Source of the DNA: Akanthomyces muscarius | Lineage: Eukaryota > Ascomycota > Sordariomycetes > Hypocreales > Cordycipitaceae | Length of the DNA: 64,000 nt | Assembly: GCF_028009165.1 (NCBI RefSeq) | Contig: NW_026611617.1 | Location: 1,126,001 to 1,190,000 of the forward strand | Direction: 5' to 3' | Shown here: positions 11,320 through 20,112 of the stretch, in pieces | Layout of the letters: each line of letters opens with the position of its first letter | Numbering within the stretch: position 1 is the first letter of the stretch | Notes under the pieces: model-generated | The model's input: the letters and a program-made list of their open reading frames with translations, nothing else | Databases searched by the model: none | Told to the model about the DNA's origin: nothing | Made by a program: the position numbers and the translations under genes

Positions 11320-13152
11320 CTACTGCCGTATCCATAGTCCTCCGTTCCCGTAACTCGCATCCCGCAACGCCCCCGCCTCGCTGCGTATCCCCGCCTTGTG
11401 CATCGGCACTCTATCCACCCTCGCCACCAGCATCCCCGTCACGCCACCCAGTCTCTCGCTCCAACCACGCTCGCTCCTGCGCGTCCTCAACCTCTCCCTC
11501 GTCTCCTGCGGCTGCCACCTCGGCCGGGCCAGCGTCGCCAGTGTGGTCAGGAGGTCATCAGCATGCCGCTGCATCGCAGCATCCACGTCCTCCACGGCTC
11601 CATGCACCGGCCGTAGAAACCCCATCAGGAGAACCTGCAGGGATTCGCCGCACAGCTCAACCTCGTCAAACTCGTGCAAAATATGCACCGCAACAAGGTT
11701 CTTGGATACAATACGCGGAGGAGCGTTTTCTGCTGGTGCAATACCGACTACCGCTTCGTTCCATGCTAAATCGCCCTCGTCGGCGCCTTTGATGCGTACC
11801 CATGCGGCAAAGGTACCCGTCATGCGCATTGTCAGCTCCTCCGGCACATCCACCAGATTCGCTGTTGGAAAGCCATATCTCGCCGCCGTGTACCCGCTGC
11901 CTTTGACCACTCGTCCCGAGAACTTGATCGGAAACGGCATTTCCGGGCCCTCGTCTCTGCCAACGATTCCTACCGTCGGCTCCATCATTGCCGACGACAC
12001 TGCACGCTCATATCTGCCCATCGTACTAGTCTGCCAGCTCCCTTTCACCATCTCCCCCACTCCCGTCCTCTCGTACCCCCGATACGCCTGCTGCCCGACC
12101 TTCTTCACCGTCACGCTCGCCACCTTGCCGACGCCCGCCTTGGCCGCGCCCGTCGCCGCGCCCGCATACGTGGTCACCATGGCGCTGCCCACGACGCTCG
12201 CCATCTTGGCGCCCACTTCCAGCGGCATGCTCCGCAGCCCGGCGCCGCGCAGCACGCTGACGTCGGCCGACGTGCTGGCGAGTCGGAACACGGGGCTGCC
12301 GCCGAGCACCTTTTTGCCGTCGCTCGTTTGGCAGACCACGATCCGAAAGTAGCCGTCCTGCGCGGCGGCAGGGATCCTCACAATGTGCGTTTCGCGCGGA
12401 ACATGGCCCTTCATCCTTCCTGTGGCTTTCTTGATGAACCGTTTGAGATCACGCTGGATGCCACGCTCTTCGTTGACGGGAATGTGTGCCGCTTCAGCCC
12501 GTGTGCTGGGCGTCACGTCCAGCCAGCTGCTGGTGGTGCCGACCATCGCTTTCAGGGACATGCCCATGCTGCCCGAGTACCCCTTTTGCTGGAGCCACAG
12601 CGTGCGCGTCTGCGGGAGCGGCTCATCCGACAATACCGTGATGGTGACTGACGTGTCCGGCCCGCGGTACCACACTAACGCGCCCGAGTGGCGGATGATG
12701 CTGTGGTGCCTGGTTGATTCCACCGGACTGCTGATGAGTCCGCCGGCGAAGTACTGCGCTTCGTCCAGCGCCTTCTTCCACGACGATTCCGTCTTGACTG
12801 TGGACTCTGCCGAAGTCTGCGGCCGACGTAAATCTACCGAGCTCTTGGCCCTGCGGACTGGCAGGGGGGGCGGCGGTGACAGCGAGTGCGACGCCGCTGC
12901 ATCGTCAAACACGAAACCAGGAGGCAGCGTCGCGGCCGACTTGTTCTTGGACAAAGGAAACGGAGGCGGCAGTTCTGGCGGTTGATGCTTCTGCCGCTCG
13001 TGTAATCGCGTGGCCGACTTGCTGGAGCGGAGGCGAGGCGGCAACGGCGGGCGCCCAGGGAGGGCAGAGTACGGCGGCGGAGGGTCCGCGGGCAACGCGG
13101 CGCTGGTGACTGGACGGCGCGGGATACTAAAAGCGCTATATCTCGAGTCCAT
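11320..13152 (-). CDS. large protein with C-terminal riboflavin-kinase-fold domain, probably catalytically inactive
   Basis: Single exon, 610 residues, ATG at 13152. Residues 1-100 are proline-rich with several PPPP/PPLPPR stretches that could bind SH3 domains. Residues 120-400 form a fungal-specific region I do not recognise. Residues about 408-545 match riboflavin kinase: FSGRVVKGSG, the GFPTAN motif (PTAN at 429-432), VHILHEFDE and VLLMGFLRP. Riboflavin kinase phosphorylates riboflavin to FMN and uses a conserved Glu two residues before the His of the ExHIL-type motif. Here that segment reads LVAVHIL, so Ala replaces the Glu. True riboflavin kinases are also far shorter (about 150-200 residues). 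I infer a pseudoenzyme or flavin-binding adaptor. It is transcribed divergently from the SDR gene at 14448. Confidence 0.8.
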   Translation of the reverse strand: MDSRYSAFSIPRRPVTSAALPADPPPPYSALPGRPPLPPRLRSSKSATRLHERQKHQPPELPPPFPLSKNKSAATLPPGFVFDDAAASHSLSPPPPLPVRRAKSSVDLRRPQTSAESTVKTESSWKKALDEAQYFAGGLISSPVESTRHHSIIRHSGALVWYRGPDTSVTITVLSDEPLPQTRTLWLQQKGYSGSMGMSLKAMVGTTSSWLDVTPSTRAEAAHIPVNEERGIQRDLKRFIKKATGRMKGHVPRETHIVRIPAAAQDGYFRIVVCQTSDGKKVLGGSPVFRLASTSADVSVLRGAGLRSMPLEVGAKMASVVGSAMVTTYAGAATGAAKAGVGKVASVTVKKVGQQAYRGYERTGVGEMVKGSWQTSTMGRYERAVSSAMMEPTVGIVGRDEGPEMPFPIKFSGRVVKGSGYTAARYGFPTANLVDVPEELTMRMTGTFAAWVRIKGADEGDLAWNEAVVGIAPAENAPPRIVSKNLVAVHILHEFDEVELCGESLQVLLMGFLRPVHGAVEDVDAAMQRHADDLLTTLATLARPRWQPQETRERLRTRRSERGWSERLGGVTGMLVARVDRVPMHKAGIRSEAGALRDASYGNGGLWIRQ

Positions 13153-14447
13153 TGCTGCCTACAGCTTGAGTGTATTTTCGTGGTTGATACCGTAGAAGTA
13201 TTGTTGTCTCTGGAAAAGGGAGTCTCATTTCGTTTACAGGAGGCAGTCCCCGCCAAGACAACCCCTGGACGGCAGCCACCAGGGACAATCACAAACTCGC
13301 AAGTTGCACATTAATGCCGTAAAAAGTGAAGCATATAATTTATTGCTATAAGTATTCCTATGAAATTTACAACAAATGTCTATCTAGCGTTTAAATCTGC
13401 GCGTGGTATGCTTAAGTTGCCTCGCGGCGTCTACACGGGAATCTTTCCTGAACATGCTCCTTTTAACGAGTGCATACAAGTACTTGAAATCCAGTCGCAA
13501 TATACATCTTATTCTCACAATATATGATGTGATAATGAGCAATACTGGTATTGAATAGCAATTGAGATCGATAATCAACCCAAGAAATCCGGCTACTGCC
13601 ATCCACCGCAAGCAGCTGGTCGGTGGTGAAGCTCAGTGTTGGCTGGTTCTGAAAGACTTGGATGCGTCGGCCTGGGCTGCGCTGCAAAAGTCTTAACACC
13701 ACTTGTAAACAAAGCTGCCGCAGCGCCGACAACATTTGGCTTCGACGCACCAGTGACATTTCTGGGATTTCATCATCACTCTGCATAGCTTTGAGTTATC
13801 AGAGCGTGGAATGTGATGCTTTTTTTTCTCTTCTTTTCTGTGTCTGCCTTGCATCATCAGCAAGTTCATTTGTAATTGACGCTGAGACGTAGTGCTCCTG
13901 TCGGGGTGGTAATTGGTGCCGGCCGATGACCAGAAACTGACAACTGAAGATAACACAGTTTTGAGGCATTTTTAGAAGGGGAAGAAATGAATTGGCCTGG
14001 ACAAGTTGACAGTTCTATTCCGTGGTCGAATTCGGTCGAACTCGGAATGCTTGGAAATAAGCAGCACTAACCAGGCTCTAGCGACTCAGACTAGTGGATC
14101 GGGGACGACGCCCCCAGTCGTCGATTCTCAATGCGATGAATTACCAATGAGTGTTAAAAGATAAAGTGCTGCTTAGAGCTGTGTCCAGCATTCTGTATTT
14201 GAAATGGTTTATGCTTCGAAATCACTGTAGCCAAATTAATCAGCTCTATCTGCCCAAGTCAGATTATACGCATTTCACTGTAATGTAAGGATATAAAGCA
14301 AGCGAGAAATAACAACAATTCAATCACAGCTTCAGTTCAAAAACGAAAAAGCAAGAGACTCGGAACCAGAAATTCAAAACACAGTCTTCAACTATAACTC
14401 TATTCACTACATCCATCTCAAAATCATCAACTACGACCTCCATCACC
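13153..14447. other. divergent promoter region
   Basis: 1.3 kb between the divergent riboflavin-kinase-fold gene and the SDR gene. Short AT-rich minus-strand ORFs around 13384-13956 show no motif and are not called. A TATA element at 14292 serves the + gene. Confidence 0.55.
14292..14297 (+). promoter_or_regulatory. TATA box of the SDR gene
   Basis: GGATATAAAGC places TATAAA 156 bp before the ATG at 14448. Confidence 0.55.
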
Positions 14448-15531
14448 ATGCCCTCCATTATTGTATTCGGAGCCTCTGGCTTCGTCGGTGGTAAGTCAAA
14501 AGGCACCTTCACCGAGGGCCGCTACTGACTCGATTGTTCCAGCTCCGTATATCAAGGCCGTCAAGGAGGCACACCCAGACTGGCCTGTGACTGCATACGT
14601 GCGTGCCACTGTGCCCGAGAAGCATTCCAAGGATACCCTCGGGGTCAATCGCGTCATTTTCGGCGACTTTGGCGACTTTGAAAAGGTCAAGAAGTCGAGC
14701 AGTGAGCATGACATTGCAGTGAACGCCGGCAACTCCTTCACCGCCGACCCAGTCGCCGCGATCATCGCCGGCCAAAAGGAAAAGAGCGACGGGTCCAGAG
14801 GCATCGTCCTGCACATTAGCGGTGGCGGAAATTTCATCGACTTTGGCACATCTGGAAACTTTAATGCAGACAGCAAGGTATGGAATGACGCCAATGAAGA
14901 CGACATCAAGGCTGTGCACAAAGACATGTTCAATGGCCAGTCCGATACCCTGGTTCTTGAGGCTGGAGCTGCCAAGGACATTGATACCTACATCATTTGT
15001 CCGTCTGTCGTATATGGAGGGTCTAGCGTCTCATCGCCCACGATGGGAATTGGCTATAGTCTCATCACTGGCAATGCCAAGCCTCTCGGCTACGTTCCAT
15101 TTGTTGGTGATGGCACCGCTGTTCTGAGCACAGTATGTGGTTTATATACTCAGAGCTTTTCGTGCTACTAACGAAACTAATAGTGTCATATCCTCGACCT
15201 GGTCGATTTTCTCGTTAAAATCTCTGGCGTTGCAGCTCAGGGACCAGCTCAGGGGTCCGCGTTTAGCCGCTACTACATGCTGGAGACTTCTCGAGTGTCC
15301 TGGAAAGATCTTGCGACCGAGGTCGCCAAAGTCATGCACGCGAGAGGCATCTTTGCCAGTCCGGAGCCCAAGAATGTACCGTTTGAGCAAGCTGGCGAAG
15401 GAGAGGTCAAGCATCTCGTGGCAGCGAACATGCTTATGCAAGGTGATAGGGCCCGCGCATTGGGTTTCAAGCCCCAGCATCCCAGCATTCTGGCGCAGAT
15501 ACATGAGGATCTCAAGAGCGTTCCCATCTAA
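14448..15531 (+). CDS. NAD(P)-dependent epimerase/dehydratase-type SDR protein
   Basis: Three exons: 14448-14490, 14543-15132, 15184-15531, giving 326 residues. The short first exon encodes MPSIIVFGASGFVG; the intron interrupts just after the glycine-rich nucleotide-binding loop and splicing restores GASGFVGAPYI. Later signs of the atypical SDR fold are NAGNSFTADP, HISGGGNF and the CPSVVYGG segment, which contains the region where extended SDRs keep their YxxxK; a clean YxxxK is not seen, as in many NmrA-like or epimerase-like fungal proteins. The substrate is unknown. The protein is predicted cytosolic. The second intron (15133-15183) carries a GCTACTAACG branch region and AATAG acceptor. 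The frame adds exactly across all joints. Confidence 0.88.
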
Positions 15532-15817
15532 CTTACTAGAAAGGGTAGACCTATTTAGTGTGAGAAGAAACTAGTATTGGAGATTTTATCGAATCACGAG
15601 GTGCTTTCTGCTGAGACCATCAAGGCTATGTTGTGGCCGGTGATTGTTTCCGACCGTCAAGAAACCAAGGACAAAAGCTGTCTGGGATACTTGGCAAGTC
15701 CCAACTTACATATGAATTTTAAAAAAAAAAACGCTTCATTTATTTTGAAGCATCAAATTGAACCTCAGATCTATGCGCGGCATGTTTGAACTGCTTGGTG
15801 GTGCTAACGTGGATCGT

Positions 15818-17123
15818 TCATGCGCCCACCATGTCGAGCCCCGCCAACTCATCCTTGCAAAACAACTCACAGAGCTTCACCATGTCCTTATAAACGCTGG
15901 CGTAGTTCTTAGCTATGCGATTCGTCATGACGGGAGAAAGTACTTACACTGGCCCCTGATCAGAAGCCGGCATATACATGGCATTGCCGAGATTGAACGG
16001 CAACGAGTACAACAGATTTCTCGCGTCCCAGTCTTCTTCTTTCAGCCACACGCGTTAGTCAACAGGCACATCCATTTCCGAAATCGCGACGTCTTACTTG
16101 GTTCCGATGGCTCCATGTGCTTTTTGTAGCTCGCCATGTACGACCCATCACTCAGCTCGTGTCGCGGCGCGCGCCAATTGCCCACGTCATACTCGCTATG
16201 TCCGTAGAACGAGCACGGGTCAAACACAAAGGCCTCGCCCGTGCATGCGTCCGTTGCCGTATTGCCATCCCAGCAGTCCCCATGCAGCAGACTAGGCTTC
16301 AGGGTCCGTCCGTCTTGCTGGAGCGGGAGCAGCAGCCGCGGGACGACGTGCTTGAGCACCAGCTGCGCCACGGCGTCAAAGTTGGGAAGATCAACCAGGA
16401 TCGGCCCAGCCAAGTCGATAATGTGGCCGAGATGCGCCTGGAGTACCGCGCACCATGAGTCGTCCCAGAAGCCCACGTTCTGCCGGATACGCCCGTGGTT
16501 GGTGCGGGTATGGAAGCCAAACCTGCCAGTTGGCGAGACGGACTGCGCGTGCAGTTTTGCGAGGCCTTTTGCAAGAGATTCCGGTTTGGCGGGCTGCACC
16601 AAGTAATGTTTGGCTGTGATTAGTCTTCGGCGTTCGCTTGCATTGCACACGCGCAGCGTTACTTACCTGGGAGCGGAATTCCCGAAACTCGGCCAGCAGA
16701 AAGTACGCTTCCCCATCCTCATACGGGCCCCATGCGTACGGCTTTGGGACAAAGCCGGGTACAACGGCGTCGATCGCCTTGAGAGACTCATACTCACCCT
16801 CGCACATTTCGCAGCCAGTGTCTCCTAGCCGAATGACCTATCTTTTGTCAGCGCCAACGCTATGAGCAAAGATGGCTGAGACGTACTTTGAGAAAATAGC
16901 TCTTCTCCTCTCCAGACTTCAGTTTGACCCTGACCTGCGCTGTCTTTCCCCAATGTGACTTGCCATAGTCTAGCACAGACAGGAGCTGCGCGCCTTTGTC
17001 GGGAAACACTGTTGGATGAGCAACGGATCACACAAGATAACCAAAACGAAGTATTTATTTACCCTTAACGACGTTCTTATCGACGTAAACGAGCTTGCCG
17101 CTCTCAGCAATAGTACTTGACAT
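15818..17123 (-). CDS. fructosamine / ketosamine-3-kinase family protein
   Basis: Six exons on the minus strand: 17123-17063, 17008-16887, 16837-16667, 16593-16098, 16038-15948 and 15896-15818, coding for 339 residues with all phases consistent. Motifs of PF03881: AKLHAQSVSPTGRFGFH, the catalytic-loop LLHGDCWDGN, and the metal-binding DPCSFYGHSEYDVG. These kinases phosphorylate C3 of ketosamines (glycated lysines) so that the sugar detaches and the protein is repaired. The 3' splice site of the third intron was placed at a TGGTGCAG acceptor because only this joins FREFRSQ to PAKPESLAKG without a frame break. At exon 5, two further in-frame AG choices exist 3 and 6 nt later. The gene converges on the SDR gene. 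Confidence 0.88.
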
Positions 17124-17492
17124 GTTTTTCGGTTTAAGCTGGAAATATTTAGGTGGCAGTACAATGTTGGGTGACTCTGTTAATCGATTTTATATAGTAC
17201 CCCTCACCAGTCATCCTACAGGTTACACTGCAGGGAACAAAGGTCACGCGACAACGACCCTGCTGCATTTAGCCACTATGACTTGTTTAAGTATTGGAGT
17301 CTTTTATAAGAGTGAGCCATGATTCTTGATCAGAAATGTCATTTATCGCCGCTGCTAGCTACCCATACCTGCTGGTTGGCTGTATCTGCTTCTGGCGGCG
17401 GTGACCATTTGTGGATATATTTGCTGAATTGAAAGCAATGGAGGATATATCCTCCGTACGCTGGGAATTTGCAAGTATACACACACATCCAC
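17124..17492. other. short intergenic region
   Basis: 369 bp between the start of the kinase gene and the stop of the C69 peptidase gene, both on the minus strand. It should hold the kinase promoter and the peptidase 3' UTR. Nothing else seen. Confidence 0.6.
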
Positions 17493-19043
17493 CTAAAAAC
17501 GCACCTGCTTTCGCAGCCTATGCCTCGTCTGCTTCGGCCGCGGCTGATCCGGGTCAAAGCCCACGAGACAGTTGACCGTCTCCGCCCCTTCTCCCGCATC
17601 ATTAATCTCGCTCCCCGTCGGCCCCTTCCAACCCCCCGATAGTTTGACCCAGCCATCCAGCGCATCCGTCATGGTCCTGCCCAGCTGCATCGCCTTGTCC
17701 GCCCTCGTGTGCGCGTAATGCGTCAACAGCCTCGTCGCCGCCGGCCCGTCGCCACCGTCAAGCAACGCCTGGGCCGCCTTTTCCACCCACGACACGTCCT
17801 GCATCGACTGCGCCTCAAAGGCCGTCAGCATCTCGGTGACGAGCGGCAGGAACGTGTCTGGCGCGGAGCACATGTAGTACAGCACGCGCTTGAACATGCG
17901 TCCCGCGAAGCCAGACGCCTCCTGGAGCTGGAAGTCGGGGTGGAGGAAGCTGCTCGACGCGCCGGTGGTCAGATACCTGTGCTCGCTGTACTCGGGAGGG
18001 ATGGAGTCGACGCCCAGCCACCAAGGGATGAATGGCGCAGCGACGGAGCCGGTAGGCGCATTCCAGATCCGGAGCAGATTGGGTTCGATGTCGACGTGCA
18101 GACGCACGACCTGCCCGTAGCCCGCCTCGTCGTCGGAGATTCGGTGGTCGCGCACCCGCTCCATGAGCTTGGTCTCTGTGAGGGGCACCATGGCGAGGGT
18201 GGCCTCTTCGAGGTTGGCTTGCGACATGTACTTGAAGCCGCCGTTGCGGGCGGTGACGTTGCCCTGCATGCCGTAGACGTTGAAGATGTTGAATGGCTGA
18301 CCAGAGGATGCGTTCCACCAGCCCTGCTCTACAGCAAAGGACACCAGATTGTCCGAACCCATGTAGTCGCTGCTGCTTGTATAATTGGTTGGGAAGTTTT
18401 CAATATATCCCGGATACAGCACACGCACTTCATCCGTCTTTAGGCGTTCTGCCGCCCACAGCCCCTTGCCTCCCGCAAACTCCCATACCACCCATCCCTC
18501 GCCCTTGTCCGCAATTAGATGCGTGTTGCCTCCATACGTCGCGTACCCGTGTTTCTTGATCAAATCACCAATAATCTGCACTCCGTGCCTCGCCGTGTCC
18601 GCCCTCTCCATGACCAGTCGCGCCAGGTCCGCATACTGGACACCCCTCTGCGGCGTCGGCGTCATGTCCACCAGCTCGTCTCTGTTGCTGGCCCAGACGT
18701 CGCGCACCGCGACGCCCTTTTCATTCAGCCCGCCGTTGGTCAGAGGCGCGGGGAAGCCCTCGTAGTCGGAGTACTCCATGCTCATGTACCGGTAGGTGTG
18801 GCGGACCTGGGGGATGGTGATGAGCTCGCCGGGGATGACGGCGGCCGCGGTGACGCCCACGGTGACGGTGGCGTTGGGTGGATGGTCGCGGGCCGGGAAG
18901 AGCTGCAGCCAGTGTGACGAGACCTCCTCGCCAGTGCCGCCGACGAGGACGGCATTGTCGGCAGTGAGGTCCTTGCCGACGTAGAAGGCGTAGCTGGCGG
19001 CGGCGGGTGCAGCCAGGCAAAGGGTGTGCAGTAGTGGAAGCAT
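17493..19043 (-). CDS. secreted peptidase family C69 (PepD-like) protein with Cys-to-Ser at the expected nucleophile
   Basis: Single exon, 516 residues, ATG at 19043. A signal peptide (MLPLLHTLCLAAPAAA) is followed at once by SYAFYVGKDLTADNAV. In C69 dipeptidases the mature chain begins with a nucleophilic Cys at this point, and N-terminal-nucleophile processing frees it; here the codon is AGC, Ser. The rest of the family signature is well kept: EVSSHWLQL, MEYSDYEGFPAPLTNGGLNEKG, VRDVWASNR, YGGNTHLIADKGEGWVVWEFAGG. Family members cleave dipeptides and are related to penicillin acylase-type Ntn hydrolases, some of which use Ser, so activity is possible but unproven. The protein is likely extracellular or vacuolar. 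No intron is needed. Confidence 0.85.
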   Translation of the reverse strand: MLPLLHTLCLAAPAAASYAFYVGKDLTADNAVLVGGTGEEVSSHWLQLFPARDHPPNATVTVGVTAAAVIPGELITIPQVRHTYRYMSMEYSDYEGFPAPLTNGGLNEKGVAVRDVWASNRDELVDMTPTPQRGVQYADLARLVMERADTARHGVQIIGDLIKKHGYATYGGNTHLIADKGEGWVVWEFAGGKGLWAAERLKTDEVRVLYPGYIENFPTNYTSSSDYMGSDNLVSFAVEQGWWNASSGQPFNIFNVYGMQGNVTARNGGFKYMSQANLEEATLAMVPLTETKLMERVRDHRISDDEAGYGQVVRLHVDIEPNLLRIWNAPTGSVAAPFIPWWLGVDSIPPEYSEHRYLTTGASSSFLHPDFQLQEASGFAGRMFKRVLYYMCSAPDTFLPLVTEMLTAFEAQSMQDVSWVEKAAQALLDGGDGPAATRLLTHYAHTRADKAMQLGRTMTDALDGWVKLSGGWKGPTGSEINDAGEGAETVNCLVGFDPDQPRPKQTRHRLRKQVRF

Positions 19044-19671
19044 GGTCTAGTAACGCATGATTGTAAAACACTTCACTTTGAATGACGTGTGATTGAAGCT
19101 GGGGAATCGGGCAGGTTTAAATGCCTACGCCGTCCGGACTCGGAGGCCGCGGCGTGCTCCGGGAGCTGCCCCTCCCCGGCGTCTTCCACCTGCAGCGGGA
19201 GTTATAATCAGTGGACATGATCTACAAGGGGTGGTTGACGGCAGATGTTAAGAGAATATCGAGGTTTGGAGCGATTTACATATGCCAAGGCATTATTCTC
19301 CCAAAAGGTAGGTGATGGGCGCGAGGGCCGGCCGAGCGTGCCCCTCCCTGGCGGCGACTGAGCGGGCGGGCTGGAGCTTACGAGGGCAGTTTACCGCCTC
19401 TTTCACGATGCACCATCTACGACCACAACTTGATCTCTAGCCAGTTCTTATCCGCTTGGTGGATTTTTTTGTTAGAAGCCAGTCCAGCCCAAAAGAATTC
19501 CCGAGCAAGACTCATCGTTGCCTGCCCGCTCCGGCCGCCATCGACCTCGGCCGCTTTGTGCTCCGAGGCCCCCGATCGAGGCCACACCGACGACCGACCG
19601 AACAGCGCACGCGACGCAAAGCATACTGCAGCGGTTCTGATTGGCGTTGCAGAATCGCTCAGCTGCACACC
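19044..19671. other. divergent promoter region
   Basis: 628 bp between the divergent C69 peptidase and coactosin genes. The frame upstream of 19672 stays open but has no conserved content, so it is treated as the coactosin 5' leader. Confidence 0.6.
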
Positions 19672-20112
19672 ATGTCTGGTCTCGAGGCCGCCGACATCTC
19701 CGCCGCGTACGATGCCGTGCGCAGCGACAAGGAGCCGACCAACTGGCTCCTCATCTCGTACGCCGGCGCGACGGGCAGCAAGCTGGCCCTGACGAGCACC
19801 GGCACGGGCGGCCTCTCCGAGATGGCCGCGTCGCTGGACGACGCCGAGGTGCAGTACGGGTACGTGCGCATCGAGTACGCCAACGACGCGGAGAGCACGC
19901 GGGTCAAGTTTGTGCTGGTGATTTGGATCGGCGAGGGCACCAAGGTGATGCGCAAGGCGCGCGTCAGCGTCGAGAGCGGCGACGTGAAGCGCGTGCTGGC
20001 GCATCACAGCATTGCGGTGACGGCGAGCGACAAGTCGGAGCTGGAGGAGAAGGACATTGTGGCCAGGCTGCGCAAGGCCGGCGGGGCGGACTACAACGGT
20101 GGACGGGGATGA
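19672..20112 (+). CDS. coactosin-like ADF-homology actin-binding protein
   Basis: Single exon, 146 residues. The frame extends upstream to 19456, but the ATG at 19672 starts the conserved MSGLEAADISAAYDAVRSD and gives the usual coactosin length of about 145. The whole protein is one ADF-H domain: the NWLLISY strand, YGYVRIEYANDAESTRVKFVLVIWIGEGT core and the C-terminal helix with KSELEEKDIVARLRKAGG. Coactosins bind F-actin and counteract capping; they do not sever filaments as cofilin does. Very GC-rich third positions suggest a well expressed gene. No signal peptide; cytoplasmic. Confidence 0.93.
   Translation: MSGLEAADISAAYDAVRSDKEPTNWLLISYAGATGSKLALTSTGTGGLSEMAASLDDAEVQYGYVRIEYANDAESTRVKFVLVIWIGEGTKVMRKARVSVESGDVKRVLAHHSIAVTASDKSELEEKDIVARLRKAGGADYNGGRG

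Noticed and set aside
13384..13956. Overlapping minus-strand open frames between divergent genes
   Set aside because: AT-rich, no motif, mutually overlapping, and located in a promoter region.
16594..16666. Acceptor at AATCACAG for the third intron of the fructosamine kinase gene
   Set aside because: It gives the wrong frame for the conserved AKLHAQS-SPTGRFGFH block; the GTGCAG acceptor keeps phase 0 and family spacing.
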